A stretch of DNA of 64,000 bases from positions 104,306-168,305 of the forward strand of contig DDFC01000036.1 in NCBI GenBank assembly GCA_002336895.1, in the 5' to 3' direction. Shown here piece by piece: positions 1-8,196 of the stretch. Made by a program: the position numbers and the translations under genes. The notes beneath the pieces are model-generated. The model searched no databases and was not told the DNA's origin. It was given only the letters and a program-made list of their open reading frames with translations. This DNA comes from Verrucomicrobiaceae bacterium UBA1938. Its GTDB lineage: Bacteria > Verrucomicrobiota > Verrucomicrobiia > Verrucomicrobiales > Verrucomicrobiaceae. Positions within the stretch are counted from its first letter, which is position 1. Each line of letters begins with the position of its first letter.

Positions 1-255
1 GGGGCCAAGCCCTACCACCAGGCCTTCCAGCGTGGTGTGAAGATCATCGGTGCCACCAGCCACTACGTCACCGCCGACCTCGACGAAGGCCCCATCATCC
101 ACCAGGATGTGATGCGCGTGAGCCATGAAGACAGCGTGCACGACCTCGTGCGCCTGGGCCGTGACCTGGAGAAAACCGTGCTCGCCAAAGCCCTCTGGTG
201 GCACACCCGCGACCGCGTCCTTGTCTTCAAAAACAAGACGGTGGTGTTTGATTGA
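1..255 (+). CDS. purU: Formyltetrahydrofolate deformylase, C-terminal part
   Basis: This is the C-terminal 84 residues of a gene that begins before the window. Reading from base 1, the frame is open and ends at a TGA. PurU hydrolyses 10-formyltetrahydrofolate to formate and tetrahydrofolate, supplying formate for PurT-dependent purine synthesis and balancing one-carbon units. The visible part carries 'HYVTADLDEGPIIHQDV', which matches the PurU segment holding the catalytic aspartate of the formyl-transferase/hydrolase fold, followed by the usual 'GRDLEKTVLAKAL' helix and short terminal strand. The N-terminal ACT domain cannot be seen. It converges on the next gene with only 8 bases between stops. 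Confidence 0.9.
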   Translation, partial: GAKPYHQAFQRGVKIIGATSHYVTADLDEGPIIHQDVMRVSHEDSVHDLVRLGRDLEKTVLAKALWWHTRDRVLVFKNKTVVFD

Positions 256-263
256 GCACCAGA

Positions 264-1961
264 TCACCTCTCAAAAACAGACCTTTCCTCCCGGTCCGCC
301 ACCTTGAGGTAGCGGTAGTACACCTCCAGTTGCAGCGTGCAGAGGCACTGGCGGTAGATGGCATCGGCAGCATCGCCTGCGGGCCAGTTGGGGCGGCCAC
401 GTTTGAAGGAGCCGTCTGCCAGCTGCGCACCGAGGATCTGCGGTAGAAACTGTGAGTTGTAGAACTTCCAGTCGTCACCGCCCTGCTGGAAAAAGGCCTG
501 GGTGTAGTAGTACCAGCAGTAGAGGTTGCAATTGCGCTCCCAGTCCAGCGGCTCGCTGGAGAGGAACTCTCGCAGAAAGCGGATGCCCTTTTTTACGGCG
601 GTGTTCTGGTGCAAGGCCAGAGTCTGCAGGCCCAGCACTCCGCAGCCGGTGAGGCTCCACTGGTTGTAGTGCTCATCGCGGTTCGTTTTGCCAAAACCAC
701 CGTCCTTGGTCTGCTTGGAGGCCAGGTAGTCGCTGCAGCGTTTGATGGCGGCATCCAGCCCCTCAATCTTGAGGCCTGAATGTTTCGCGGCCTTGAGCGC
801 CTGAAACTGCCAGCCGCTCACGGAAAGGTCCTCGCCGCTGCTCTCTTTGTTGTAGGCATAAGGCAGGCCGGCATCCTTGCCACCGTAGGTCCAGGCACCG
901 CGTGCATTCTGCTGGTCGATGATGAGACGCACGCCCTTCTCAAATGACTCCCGCAATCCGGGCAGGCTGCTGCTTCCCAGGCGGTAAAAGGAATACAACT
1001 CTCCCAGCGCATAGGTGGCGATGCCGTGCTCATAGGTGGCGGAATTGGCAAGCGGCTGCTCGGACACGAGGCCGTGCGGATTCCTCCGCGCCAGCTCCAC
1101 GAGGTAGAGCAGGCCTTTGCGCACATTCTCGCCATAGAAAGGCGAGTCTGGCGTCTCACAGCGCCCCAGGTAGCACAGCAGCACCAGGCCCGTCATGGCG
1201 GCCTTGTTCGTGCGCCCCCAGGAACCATCCGCATTCTGCTGCGATTTCAACCACTCCAGCGAGCGAGACACCGCCAGCTCGCACTCCGGTGTGCCGCCAT
1301 TCTGCCGCAGCTTTTCCAGGCGACTGTGGGTGGAGCAGCGCGCCTCAAACACATTGGGCAGATGCGGCACGTATGCAGCGGGGCCGGAGCCGGGGCTGTA
1401 CATCCTCGGTGCGCCTCCCGTGCCCGCACTTTCGCTGAACAGTTTTTTTCCAGCCCAGGAGTTGCCATGGCCCAATTCAGGAAGAACGGCTGAATCAGCA
1501 TCGATCACCACGCCGCCGCATCTCCCTACCACTCCGATGCGCGTCATCGGCACACGCTTCGCCATCGCCGTGGCGTGTTTCACGATCACGTGCTCCGCCA
1601 GTTTGCGCGAGGCATCCACACTCGCCTGAGCAGGTGCGGCTGGGAGAAAATCCACCGCAGGTTTCACCAGCTGCGAGGAGATGACGATCACGCCTGCCAG
1701 AAGCACCACCACCGCATGCACGGCAATGCTGAGTATGAGCGAGCCCGCGCCCATTTGCCGCCACATGCGCCTCCATGCAGGAATGCGTGCCTGCACTGGT
1801 GCCGGAACATCCGCAGTCACATCTGCCACCATCACAGCTTGCAGCACCGGCTCCGTTATACGCGGCGGCTGAAAACGCTCCCAGCCCGGAGGCACCTGAT
1901 GACCTGACTCGGGCGGATGATGTGGATCGTGCGTGCTCATGGTGGCGTGATTGGATTTCAC
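264..1961 (-). CDS. Membrane-anchored prenyltransferase/squalene-oxidase repeat protein
   Basis: A 565-residue protein. The first ~70 residues are a proline-rich, probably cytoplasmic tail. One hydrophobic segment (about residues 74-97) follows, and the remainder should be periplasmic. From about residue 230 to the end there are repeats of the alpha/alpha-barrel type found in terpene cyclases, prenyltransferases and alpha-macroglobulin-like domains: 'WLKSQQNADGSWG', 'IIDQQNARGAWTYGG', 'YLASKQTKDGGFG' and 'ILGAQLADGSF'. The DxDD motif of squalene cyclases is absent, so a cyclase activity is unlikely. Proteins like this are common in Verrucomicrobiota and Planctomycetota and their function is unknown. 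A second ATG lies 7 codons downstream (MSTHDPH). It is followed on the same strand, upstream in coordinate terms, by the M81 peptidase gene 39 bases away. Confidence 0.8.
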   Translation of the reverse strand: MKSNHATMSTHDPHHPPESGHQVPPGWERFQPPRITEPVLQAVMVADVTADVPAPVQARIPAWRRMWRQMGAGSLILSIAVHAVVVLLAGVIVISSQLVKPAVDFLPAAPAQASVDASRKLAEHVIVKHATAMAKRVPMTRIGVVGRCGGVVIDADSAVLPELGHGNSWAGKKLFSESAGTGGAPRMYSPGSGPAAYVPHLPNVFEARCSTHSRLEKLRQNGGTPECELAVSRSLEWLKSQQNADGSWGRTNKAAMTGLVLLCYLGRCETPDSPFYGENVRKGLLYLVELARRNPHGLVSEQPLANSATYEHGIATYALGELYSFYRLGSSSLPGLRESFEKGVRLIIDQQNARGAWTYGGKDAGLPYAYNKESSGEDLSVSGWQFQALKAAKHSGLKIEGLDAAIKRCSDYLASKQTKDGGFGKTNRDEHYNQWSLTGCGVLGLQTLALHQNTAVKKGIRFLREFLSSEPLDWERNCNLYCWYYYTQAFFQQGGDDWKFYNSQFLPQILGAQLADGSFKRGRPNWPAGDAADAIYRQCLCTLQLEVYYRYLKVADREERSVFER

Positions 1962-2000
1962 GCAGCATGACGCTCCTCACAGAATCCTCTTGGGATGGAT

Positions 2001-3425
2001 TTACACAGCCCTCTTCAAATGCCGGTACGGCAGCGCCGCCAGATTGCTGCTGCAGGGGCCCGGGGTGTCCACCCAGAGCATGCGGGCGGCGATCTTGTCA
2101 TAGGCGCGGCGGTGGGCCACGGCGGCTTTGACGGCGACGACCGAGAGCTTTTCCACAGCGATGCCCCGGCTGTGCCACTGGCCGAGATCGAAGGGCGGCG
2201 TCTTCACGCTGGTGATGAGGATGGTGATGCCGGCATGTGTGACCACGGCGCAGCGGCCCATGTCAAAGACATCGCCGCACATGCTGGCGAGGTGGCTGTT
2301 TTTGTCCTCCAGCTCAAAGCGCCCGTCTTCGTGGAGTGCCACGAGTTCGACGTCCAGCTCCAGCGGACCGGGATCGAGGCGGCTGCCTTTGCCGCCGAGT
2401 TTGATCGTGCGCGCACCTGAAGCTAGAGCTTCAACTGATTCAGGATCGGCGATGCAGATGGCGGCATCTCGAATGCCGTGGCGGATGAGCGCACGCAGCA
2501 GGCCGGTGCAGTCTCCGGGCGCACCGCCGCCGATGTTGTCGGCAGGCTCCACGAGCACTGTGAGTCCCGGGGGCTGCGGCTTGAGCTGCGCCAGCACTTC
2601 ATCGGCCGGAGGATCGGCGATCTGCCCCAGGTGCGCAAGCTCATGCGCGGTGCGCGCCAGCGCCTCCAGCTGCGGTGTGGCGTCCGCCGTGGTGCAGGCC
2701 ACCAAGCTCACGCCAGTGTCAGGTGTGTCCGCAAAGCTGAAACCAGCCACGATGTTCATGGCCCAGAGCGACTCATCCGCTCCCTCAAACTCGCGCGCCA
2801 TGCGCTCCAGTGTGAGCATGGGATCCGCTGCCGTGGCGGTGCCGGTAGGGGGCCAGTTGAGGCCGGGCTGATGAAGCTGCATGCGCGGACGCCGCCCTGT
2901 GGTGAGGCAGCGCTGCAGCAGCCGCGCGGCGATGAGGCCCGCCTCCCGTGCATCCGTGTGCGGATTTTCGCGATAGCCCACGAGGCAGTCTGCCAGCGCG
3001 GCCATCTGCGGGGAGAAATTGGCATGCAGGTCAAAGACACCAAAGATCGGCACGGTGGTGAGTGTGCGCAGGCGGCGCAGGATCTCGCCCTCCACATCCA
3101 GAATCGTCTGCGAAACCATGGCACCGTGCAGCACGAGATAGACGGCATCGTAATCCGCCTTTGCCACCGCAGGAGAGATGTCGTTCCAGAATTGCTCGAT
3201 CACCTCGTCTGCCACCGTGGCCGATGGCTGCGCGCGGTAGTCGGCGGCGGGGATCATCTGCCAGCCAAATTCATCCGCCAGCTCCAGCACACCGCCCAGT
3301 GGTGAGGAGTCCCCCTTGCCGCCCCATAGCTCCTGCCCGCGCCTGATTTGAAAATCAGAGAGCGTGGTGAGACCATCGAGAAAAGTGTGGGTCTCATGGA
3401 AAAGACCGGCGATGAAAATGCGCAT
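2001..3425 (-). CDS. M81 family metallopeptidase (MlrC-like)
   Basis: A 474-residue protein of the M81/MlrC family (DUF1485 N-terminal domain followed by the MlrC C-terminal domain). The family name comes from microcystinase C, a zinc enzyme that cleaves linearised microcystin fragments, but most members are of unknown substrate. The start 'MRIFIAGLFHETHTF' holds the conserved histidine and glutamate. 'VFDLHANFSPQM' near residue 135 holds the conserved Asp-x-His-x-Asn metal-site motif. 'NIGGGAPGDCTGLLRAL' in the C-terminal half is also typical. Length agrees with the family (about 480-500). Cytoplasmic, as no signal peptide is present. It may be co-transcribed with the neighbouring repeat protein. 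Degradation of a small peptide or amide is the safest role. Confidence 0.85.
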   Translation of the reverse strand: MRIFIAGLFHETHTFLDGLTTLSDFQIRRGQELWGGKGDSSPLGGVLELADEFGWQMIPAADYRAQPSATVADEVIEQFWNDISPAVAKADYDAVYLVLHGAMVSQTILDVEGEILRRLRTLTTVPIFGVFDLHANFSPQMAALADCLVGYRENPHTDAREAGLIAARLLQRCLTTGRRPRMQLHQPGLNWPPTGTATAADPMLTLERMAREFEGADESLWAMNIVAGFSFADTPDTGVSLVACTTADATPQLEALARTAHELAHLGQIADPPADEVLAQLKPQPPGLTVLVEPADNIGGGAPGDCTGLLRALIRHGIRDAAICIADPESVEALASGARTIKLGGKGSRLDPGPLELDVELVALHEDGRFELEDKNSHLASMCGDVFDMGRCAVVTHAGITILITSVKTPPFDLGQWHSRGIAVEKLSVVAVKAAVAHRRAYDKIAARMLWVDTPGPCSSNLAALPYRHLKRAV

Positions 3426-3610
3426 GGTGGGATGATGAAAGGACTCGCACAGTGATCTACGCAGCCAGCTGGCTGTCGTTTATCTGAAAGTCTCGAAGAA
3501 CAAGGCTTTCGACACGATTTCCGCATCCCAGCGAGCGTCATCGAGAAAGATGCGCCTGATTTCGCATTTCATCGACACCTTGGAAGCCGCTTTATCATCA
3601 GACAGGAGGA

Positions 3611-3632
3611 GGCGGCTGAAGGATCAGCCGCC
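3611..3632 (-). terminator. Strong hairpin downstream of purB, probable terminator
   Basis: Bases 3611-3619 and 3624-3632 form a perfect 9-bp GC-rich stem (GGCGGCTGA/TCAGCCGCC) with a 4-base loop, 19 bases past the purB stop codon. No U-run follows on the minus strand, so it may need assistance or may act mainly as an RNA 3'-end stabiliser. Confidence 0.5.
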
Positions 3633-3650
3633 TTGCCTGAATGAGGCAGT

Positions 3651-5090
3651 TTACAAAATCACACCGGGCTCGTACTTCGCAGCCTGCGGGTGCTCCTTGG
3701 CGATCGCGGCCACGCTGGCGCAGAAGGCGTCCACCTGCTGGGGGGCGTCTCCAGCGTTGGCTTTGCCGGCGTCCACGAGGCGCTGCATGTCTTCGGTGGT
3801 GAGAGTGAGGCGGCTGTCCTGCGCCAGGCGCACGAGCAGGTCGTTCTCGCGCACTTTGCCGGTGCGCATGTCGCGCGCCACCTGCACAGCGTGCTCTTTG
3901 ATGACCTCGTGCGCGGTTTCGCGTCCGGCGCCGGCTTTGACGGCCTCCATCATCACAGTGGTGGTGAGGAGGAAGGGCAGATAGCGCATGAGCTCCTGCT
4001 CCACGACGGCCTCAAAGACCTCCATCTGATTGAGCACGGTCAGCAGCGTCTCCAGCAGGCCGTCCATGGCCAGGAAGGCGTCCGGCAGCATGACGCGACG
4101 CACCACGGAGCAGGACACATCCCCTTCATTCCATTGATCTCCGGCCAGACCGGCGGCCATGGCGAGATAGCCTTTGAGAATGACATGCAGGCCGTTGATG
4201 CGCTCGCAGGAGCGGCTGTTCATCTTGTGCGGCATGGCGGAGGAGCCCACCTGCCCTTTGGCAAAGCCCTCGCTGGCCAGTTCCTGCCCGGCCATGAGGC
4301 GCAGTGTGCGGGCAAAGCTGGAAGGGCCGCTGGCCAGCTGGCACAAAGAGGCCACCACCTGCAGATCCAGGCTGCGCGGATACACCTGCCCCACGGCATT
4401 GAAGGCCGCCGGCATGCCCAGGTGCTGCAGGATGCGGTGCTCCAGCTCGGAGGCTTTTTTCGCGTCTCCATTAAAGAGAGTGATCTGGTCCAGCCGGGTG
4501 CCCACGGCCCCCTTCAGCCCGCGCGCCGGGTAGCTGGAGATGAGATGCTGCAGATCGCCAAAGGCCACGAGCAGCTCCTCGCCAAACATGGCGATGCGTT
4601 TGCCCAGGGTGGTCACCTGTGCGGCCACATTGTGCGTGCGTGCGGTCAGGGGAATGTCCCGCGTCTGCGCCGCGCGGCGGGAGAGGCCTGCCAGAGCGGC
4701 CACGCATTTAGACCGGATCTCAAGAAGAGCGCGGAAGACCTGCAGTTGCTCCACGTTCTCAGTAAGGTCGCGGCTGGTCATGCCTTTATGAAGGTGCTCG
4801 TGCCCGGCGAGGTCGCAGAATTCCTCGATGCGTGCCTTCACGTCATGCCGCGTGATGCGCTCGCGCTCCATGATGGAGGCCACGTTCACCTGATCTTTCA
4901 CCTTCTCATAGGCCTCGATGACTCCATCTGGTACGGGGATGCCGAGGTCACGCTGGCCTTTGAGAACGGCGATCCAATAGTCACGCTCCAGCCTCACTTT
5001 ACCTTCGGGCGACCACAGGGCGCGCATGGAGGAGGTGGCGTAACGTTCGGCGAGTACATTGGGGATGGAATCAGACATGGGAGGGTTCAT
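3651..5090 (-). CDS. purB: Adenylosuccinate lyase
   Basis: A 479-residue enzyme of the fumarase/aspartase superfamily. It cleaves SAICAR to AICAR and adenylosuccinate to AMP, each time releasing fumarate, in de novo purine synthesis. The superfamily signature loop is clear as 'GSSAMPHKMNSRSCERI', with the mobile-loop serine pair before the PHKMN motif. 'TSRDLTENVEQLQ' and 'ARTHNVAAQ' are the other two conserved regions that shape the shared active site of the homotetramer. Length is within the range of the family. A start four codons downstream at 5078 (MSDSIPNVL) is equally plausible, and neither has a clear ribosome binding site. It is monocistronic, with an AT-rich gap upstream and a hairpin downstream. 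Confidence 0.95.
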   Translation of the reverse strand: MNPPMSDSIPNVLAERYATSSMRALWSPEGKVRLERDYWIAVLKGQRDLGIPVPDGVIEAYEKVKDQVNVASIMERERITRHDVKARIEEFCDLAGHEHLHKGMTSRDLTENVEQLQVFRALLEIRSKCVAALAGLSRRAAQTRDIPLTARTHNVAAQVTTLGKRIAMFGEELLVAFGDLQHLISSYPARGLKGAVGTRLDQITLFNGDAKKASELEHRILQHLGMPAAFNAVGQVYPRSLDLQVVASLCQLASGPSSFARTLRLMAGQELASEGFAKGQVGSSAMPHKMNSRSCERINGLHVILKGYLAMAAGLAGDQWNEGDVSCSVVRRVMLPDAFLAMDGLLETLLTVLNQMEVFEAVVEQELMRYLPFLLTTTVMMEAVKAGAGRETAHEVIKEHAVQVARDMRTGKVRENDLLVRLAQDSRLTLTTEDMQRLVDAGKANAGDAPQQVDAFCASVAAIAKEHPQAAKYEPGVIL

Positions 5091-5619
5091 CTAGGCTATG
5101 CACGGCAGATTGGCAAATCGGTAACGAACCCGTGGCTGCCTGGGTGCTGCGCCTGAGTCTCAAATGTGCAGAACAGCTCCGGATTCAGACCCAATGGCAG
5201 GGGCCTACGCGCAAGATTTAGAATGAGCTGTAAAATTGAATCCTTGGCTACGTATGAATGGCATAGCACCGGCTGGTGATCGGTTAAATCTGAAATCACC
5301 ATAAAAACCACGAATTCGAATTATATCTGATAGACTGGTTTTGTTAAATGTATCTGACTATCTACGTTCTAATTTAATGTCAATTGTATGAAATTCTTCA
5401 GGTTTTCCAAAGTTTTTCACTCAATGTACACTTTTGGTTTGCAATTGTGGCAATAATTCGCAAATCTACCAATTATCTCGAACCACACATTTCCCTGAAC
5501 GCCGACAATTACCTTGTAATGATAAAAATTACGGATTGAATTTGTGAACAACCTCAAAATCACGTTCTCACATTCGATTTCTAAAGATGATTTAGGCAAC
5601 CCGACACCTCACTAAATTT
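5091..5619. other. Gene-free gap with an AT-rich section
   Basis: About 530 bases between the divergent purB and HTH-receiver genes. From about 5290 to 5619 the composition is strikingly AT-rich compared with the GC-rich surroundings. It contains a 10-base palindrome AATTCGAATT at 5313-5322 and a small hairpin at 5516-5532. Two short minus-strand open frames here have no coding character and I do not call them. The region should hold both promoters. I could not pick out a convincing -35/-10 pair. Confidence 0.6.
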
Positions 5620-6186
5620 ATGGCCGATCTAGCAACACCTGAACTCATGACTGTGAAAGAGACTGCGGAGTATCTCCGCATCCCTCTGCCCACCGTCTAT
5701 TACCTCGTCCAGCGCGGGCAGCTGCCTGCTGTGCAAATCGGTGGTCGCTGGCGCATCAAGCGCAGCCTTCTGGACCGCGATGTGCTGCGCAAAGAAGACG
5801 AGGCCGGCCAGCCCACCGTGATGGTGGTGGACGATGACCCCGCGCTGCAGGCTCTCTTCAAGCAGTTCCTCAAAAAGGCTGGCTTCGGCCGCCTTGTGGT
5901 GGGAACCGGCGCAGAAGCCATCGCCATGGCCAAGAAGCAGAAGTTTGACTTCGTCTTCCTGGACCTGAAGCTCCCCGACGTCCCCGGAGACGAGGTGTAC
6001 TCTCAGCTCAAGGCGCTGTACCCTGACCTGCCCATCGTGGTGATCACCGGCTACCCTGACAGTGAAATCCTCAGCCGCATCCTGGGCCACGGCCCTGTGA
6101 CGGTGATCAAGAAGCCGATCGAGTACGATCAGCTGAACCTCGCCGTGAAACAGCTGGGTCACAAAGGCGCCGAGGCTGCAGTGTGA
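5620..6186 (+). CDS. Fusion regulator: excisionase-type HTH plus response-regulator receiver
   Basis: A 188-residue protein in two parts. Residues 8-58 are a MerR/excisionase-type winged helix of the 'DNA-binding domain, excisionase family' kind ('MTVKETAEYLRIPLPTVYYL' then 'QIGGRWRIKRSLLD'). Residues 65-185 are a CheY-like receiver with acidic pocket 'VVDDDP', phospho-acceptor Asp115 in 'VFLDLKLPDVPG', the conserved Thr in 'VVITGYP' and Lys in 'IKKPI'. The usual order in response regulators is receiver first and DNA-binding domain last, so here it is reversed. No histidine kinase lies beside it, making it an orphan. It is followed by a strong terminator and is therefore monocistronic. The DNA target and kinase partner cannot be told from sequence. 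Confidence 0.88.
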   Translation: MADLATPELMTVKETAEYLRIPLPTVYYLVQRGQLPAVQIGGRWRIKRSLLDRDVLRKEDEAGQPTVMVVDDDPALQALFKQFLKKAGFGRLVVGTGAEAIAMAKKQKFDFVFLDLKLPDVPGDEVYSQLKALYPDLPIVVITGYPDSEILSRILGHGPVTVIKKPIEYDQLNLAVKQLGHKGAEAAV

Positions 6187-6226
6187 TTCTCAACTGAGCA
6201 ACGCCCCAATCCCTCCCGAAACTTCG

Positions 6227-6262
6227 GCCCCGTCAGCGATCCTGACGGGGCTTTTTCTTTTT
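6227..6262 (+). terminator. Rho-independent terminator
   Basis: A perfect 10-bp stem (GCCCCGTCAG at 6227-6236 with CTGACGGGGC at 6242-6251) with a 5-base loop is followed at once by TTTTTCTTTTTC. It is 40 bases after the stop of the HTH-receiver gene. Confidence 0.93.
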
Positions 6263-6331
6263 CGATGGATTCGAGCTCGCACGTGCGGTCATGCGGCTCC
6301 GCCGAGAGCCTGGGAACCTCAGGTGCGCACT

Positions 6332-6526
6332 TTACTGCTGAGGCAGCAGGAGAGGGATGCCGTCATCAATGCTGAAGAAGCGGGTGCCATCCTGAGTGGC
6401 GAGGGCGGCTGAGAGCTGGTGCCGGGCGCATTCCTCAGCAGTGGCGTGGCGCAGAGGCTGATGGGTGTCCGGACAGCGCAGCAGGGGCAGGAAGTCATCG
6501 AGCCAGGCGGTATCGTGAAGCGTCAT
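6332..6526 (-). CDS. Trm112-family small protein
   Basis: A 64-residue protein with the shape of the bacterial Trm112-like (UPF0434/YcaR) family: N-terminal 'FLPLLRCPDTHQPL' and C-terminal 'GTRFFSIDDGIPLLLPQQ'. Eukaryotic Trm112 activates methyltransferases, while the bacterial homologues are small proteins of uncertain role. The first motif keeps only one cysteine of the usual zinc-knuckle pair, so zinc binding is doubtful. The gene lies 15 bases after the moeB-like gene on the same strand and probably shares its transcript. Confidence 0.75.
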   Translation of the reverse strand: MTLHDTAWLDDFLPLLRCPDTHQPLRHATAEECARHQLSAALATQDGTRFFSIDDGIPLLLPQQ

Positions 6527-6541
6527 TCGAGTGTCGTCTTG

Positions 6542-7684
6542 TTAATATTCCGCCATGGTGGGATCAATCTCACGCGCCCAGGCGATGATGCCGCCGGAGA
6601 TGTTCCAGACGTTTTCAAAGCCCTGCTCCCGCAGCTGGCTGACGGCGCGGGCGCTGCGGCCGCCGCTCTTGCAGTGGACGAGGATGCGCTTGTCCCGGGG
6701 GAGCTCGGTGCTGCGCTCTCCGAGCTGGCCGAGGGGGATGAGCACAGCGCCCTCGATACGGGAGATGCTCTGCTCGTGGGGCTCGCGCACGTCGAGCAGG
6801 AAGTGGTCGTCTCCGGCATCGCGGAGTTGTTTGAGTTCGTGGACGGTCATGGCTGGAACGGAAGTCGTGGCGGGAGCGGCGGAGATGCCGCAAAAGCCCT
6901 GATAGTCGATGGGCTGGGTAATGGTGGGGTGGTCACCACAGACGGGGCAGTCTGGATCCCGCCGCAGGGTCAGGGTGCGGAAGCGCATGCTCAGGGTGTC
7001 CACGTGCAGGAGCCTGCCGAGCAGGGGCTGGCCCACGCCGGTGATGAGTTTGATGGCTTCCAGCGCCTGCATGGTGCCGATGAGGCCGGGCAGCACACCG
7101 AGCACGCCTCCCTCCGCGCAGGAGGGCACGAGGCCGGGCGGCGGGGGCTGCGGGCACATGCAGCGGTAGCAGGGCGCGCCCAGGTGCGGGGCAAAGACGC
7201 CCACCTGACCGTCAAAGCGCAGGATGCTGCCATAGACGTTCGGTTTGCGCAGCCAGACGGCCACATCATTGCTGAGGTAGCGGGTGGGAAAATTGTCCGT
7301 GCCGTCAATGATGACATCATAGTCCGCGGCGATGCGCATGGCATTGGCGGCGGTGAAGAACTCGGGGTGCACCTGCACGTCCACATGCGGGTTGATGTCC
7401 GCCAGGCGGTCGCGGGCGGCGTCGAGCTTTTTACGCCCCAGGTCCTTCTGGCTAAAAAGCACCTGACGCTGGAGATTGGTGATCTCCACCACATCCGGAT
7501 CCACCAAGCCGAGGCCGCCAATGCCGGCTGCGGCCAGATACAGGGCGATGGGAGAGCCCAGCCCCCCTGCCCCGATGCAAAGCACACGTGCACTCCGCAG
7601 GCGGCGCTGCCCCTCCAGGCCAAATTCAGGAATGGCCAGATGCCGGGCGTAGCGGGAGAGTTCGGCTGGAGAGAGGTCGGACAT
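6542..7684 (-). CDS. moeB: MoeB/ThiF-type adenylyltransferase with C-terminal rhodanese domain
   Basis: A 380-residue two-domain protein. Residues 8-250 are an E1-like adenylyltransferase: start motif 'RYARHLAIPEFG', nucleotide loop 'GAGGLGSPIALYLAAAG', 'NLQRQVLF', and two CxxC pairs ('CYRCMC' and 'CPVCGD') for structural zinc. Residues 275-375 are a rhodanese domain with the sulfur-accepting cysteine (Cys338) in 'HCKSGGRSA'. This architecture is known from MoeZ/MOCS3-type enzymes, which adenylate the C-terminal glycine of a sulfur-carrier protein (MoaD, ThiS or CysO type) and supply sulfur to it as thiocarboxylate. No carrier gene is in the window, so the pathway (molybdopterin, thiamine or cysteine) is not determined. 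Confidence 0.9.
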   Translation of the reverse strand: MSDLSPAELSRYARHLAIPEFGLEGQRRLRSARVLCIGAGGLGSPIALYLAAAGIGGLGLVDPDVVEITNLQRQVLFSQKDLGRKKLDAARDRLADINPHVDVQVHPEFFTAANAMRIAADYDVIIDGTDNFPTRYLSNDVAVWLRKPNVYGSILRFDGQVGVFAPHLGAPCYRCMCPQPPPPGLVPSCAEGGVLGVLPGLIGTMQALEAIKLITGVGQPLLGRLLHVDTLSMRFRTLTLRRDPDCPVCGDHPTITQPIDYQGFCGISAAPATTSVPAMTVHELKQLRDAGDDHFLLDVREPHEQSISRIEGAVLIPLGQLGERSTELPRDKRILVHCKSGGRSARAVSQLREQGFENVWNISGGIIAWAREIDPTMAEY

Positions 7685-7818
7685 TGAAGGGCCCTCATTT
7701 AAGCACGCGGCGGGAGCGTGACAAGTGATGCGGGCACTTCAGAGCCCGCCCCGGCTTCTGCAGGGGGCTATGATCCAGCGGTTGCGATGCGGCGGCGCGT
7801 GTCTAAAATGAGGGTGTC

Positions 7819-8094
7819 ATGCCTGATTGGACCCCCCCAACCCAAGTCAATCTGGTCGATCTGGGCTTCATGGACTCGCGCTCCAAGCTCATCGACCTCG
7901 CCGCCTTTCTGGACCGCGTGCAACGCGCCGGGCAGGAGAGCGACTTCCGCGTGCAGGCCCTGAAGAACGCCATTGCCCTCCTCTCCCAGGACAAGCCGCA
8001 GCGCGCCCGCGACGTGCTCCTGAGCTTCAGCGATCCCAGCACCGCACCAGTGGAAAAGGCCGCGATGCAGGGAGCGACAGGCGCGTATAAGTAG
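7819..8094 (+). CDS. Small conserved-looking protein next to the TatD hydrolase
   Basis: A 91-residue, mostly helical, soluble protein ('SRSKLIDLAAFLDRVQRAG', 'VQALKNAIALLSQ'). I do not recognise a family. Coding is supported by strong third-position GC bias, by a clean ATG and by its position 102 bases ahead of the TatD hydrolase gene in the same direction. A weak hairpin with a T-run follows its stop, so it may be transcribed alone or partly read through. It is not obviously EboA, which is considerably longer. Confidence 0.6.
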   Translation: MPDWTPPTQVNLVDLGFMDSRSKLIDLAAFLDRVQRAGQESDFRVQALKNAIALLSQDKPQRARDVLLSFSDPSTAPVEKAAMQGATGAYK

Positions 8095-8100
8095 TGAAGC

Positions 8101-8121
8101 CGGCAGTGGTTTGCCGTTTTT
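8101..8121 (+). terminator. Weak hairpin plus T-run
   Basis: CGGCA (8101-8105) pairs with TGCCG (8112-8116) across a 6-base loop and is followed by TTTTT (8117-8121), just after the stop of the small gene. The stem is short, so termination is likely partial. Confidence 0.4.
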
Positions 8122-8196
8122 GGCGATGGTTCACGATTGCCGCCAAGCCGCCGACAACCGCTGCAAACAACCCAACCACCGCAAAACTCCCTCCCA

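Noticed and set aside
264..1961. Squalene-hopene cyclase or terpene cyclase
   Set aside because: The repeats are of that fold, but the DxDD protonation motif is absent and the protein has an N-terminal membrane anchor.
3690..5156. 488-codon plus-strand frame opposite purB
   Set aside because: purB is fully supported by family motifs. The opposite frame is a His/Gly-rich shadow typical of GC-rich DNA.
5096..5599. Two short minus-strand frames in the AT-rich gap (5096-5311 and 5417-5599)
   Set aside because: No codon bias, no recognisable product and no start signals. The AT-rich base composition alone makes such frames likely by chance, although a small foreign gene cannot be fully excluded.
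6419..7687. 422-codon plus-strand frame opposite the MoeB-like gene
   Set aside because: It lies exactly over a gene with clear E1 and rhodanese motifs and shows no recognisable domain.
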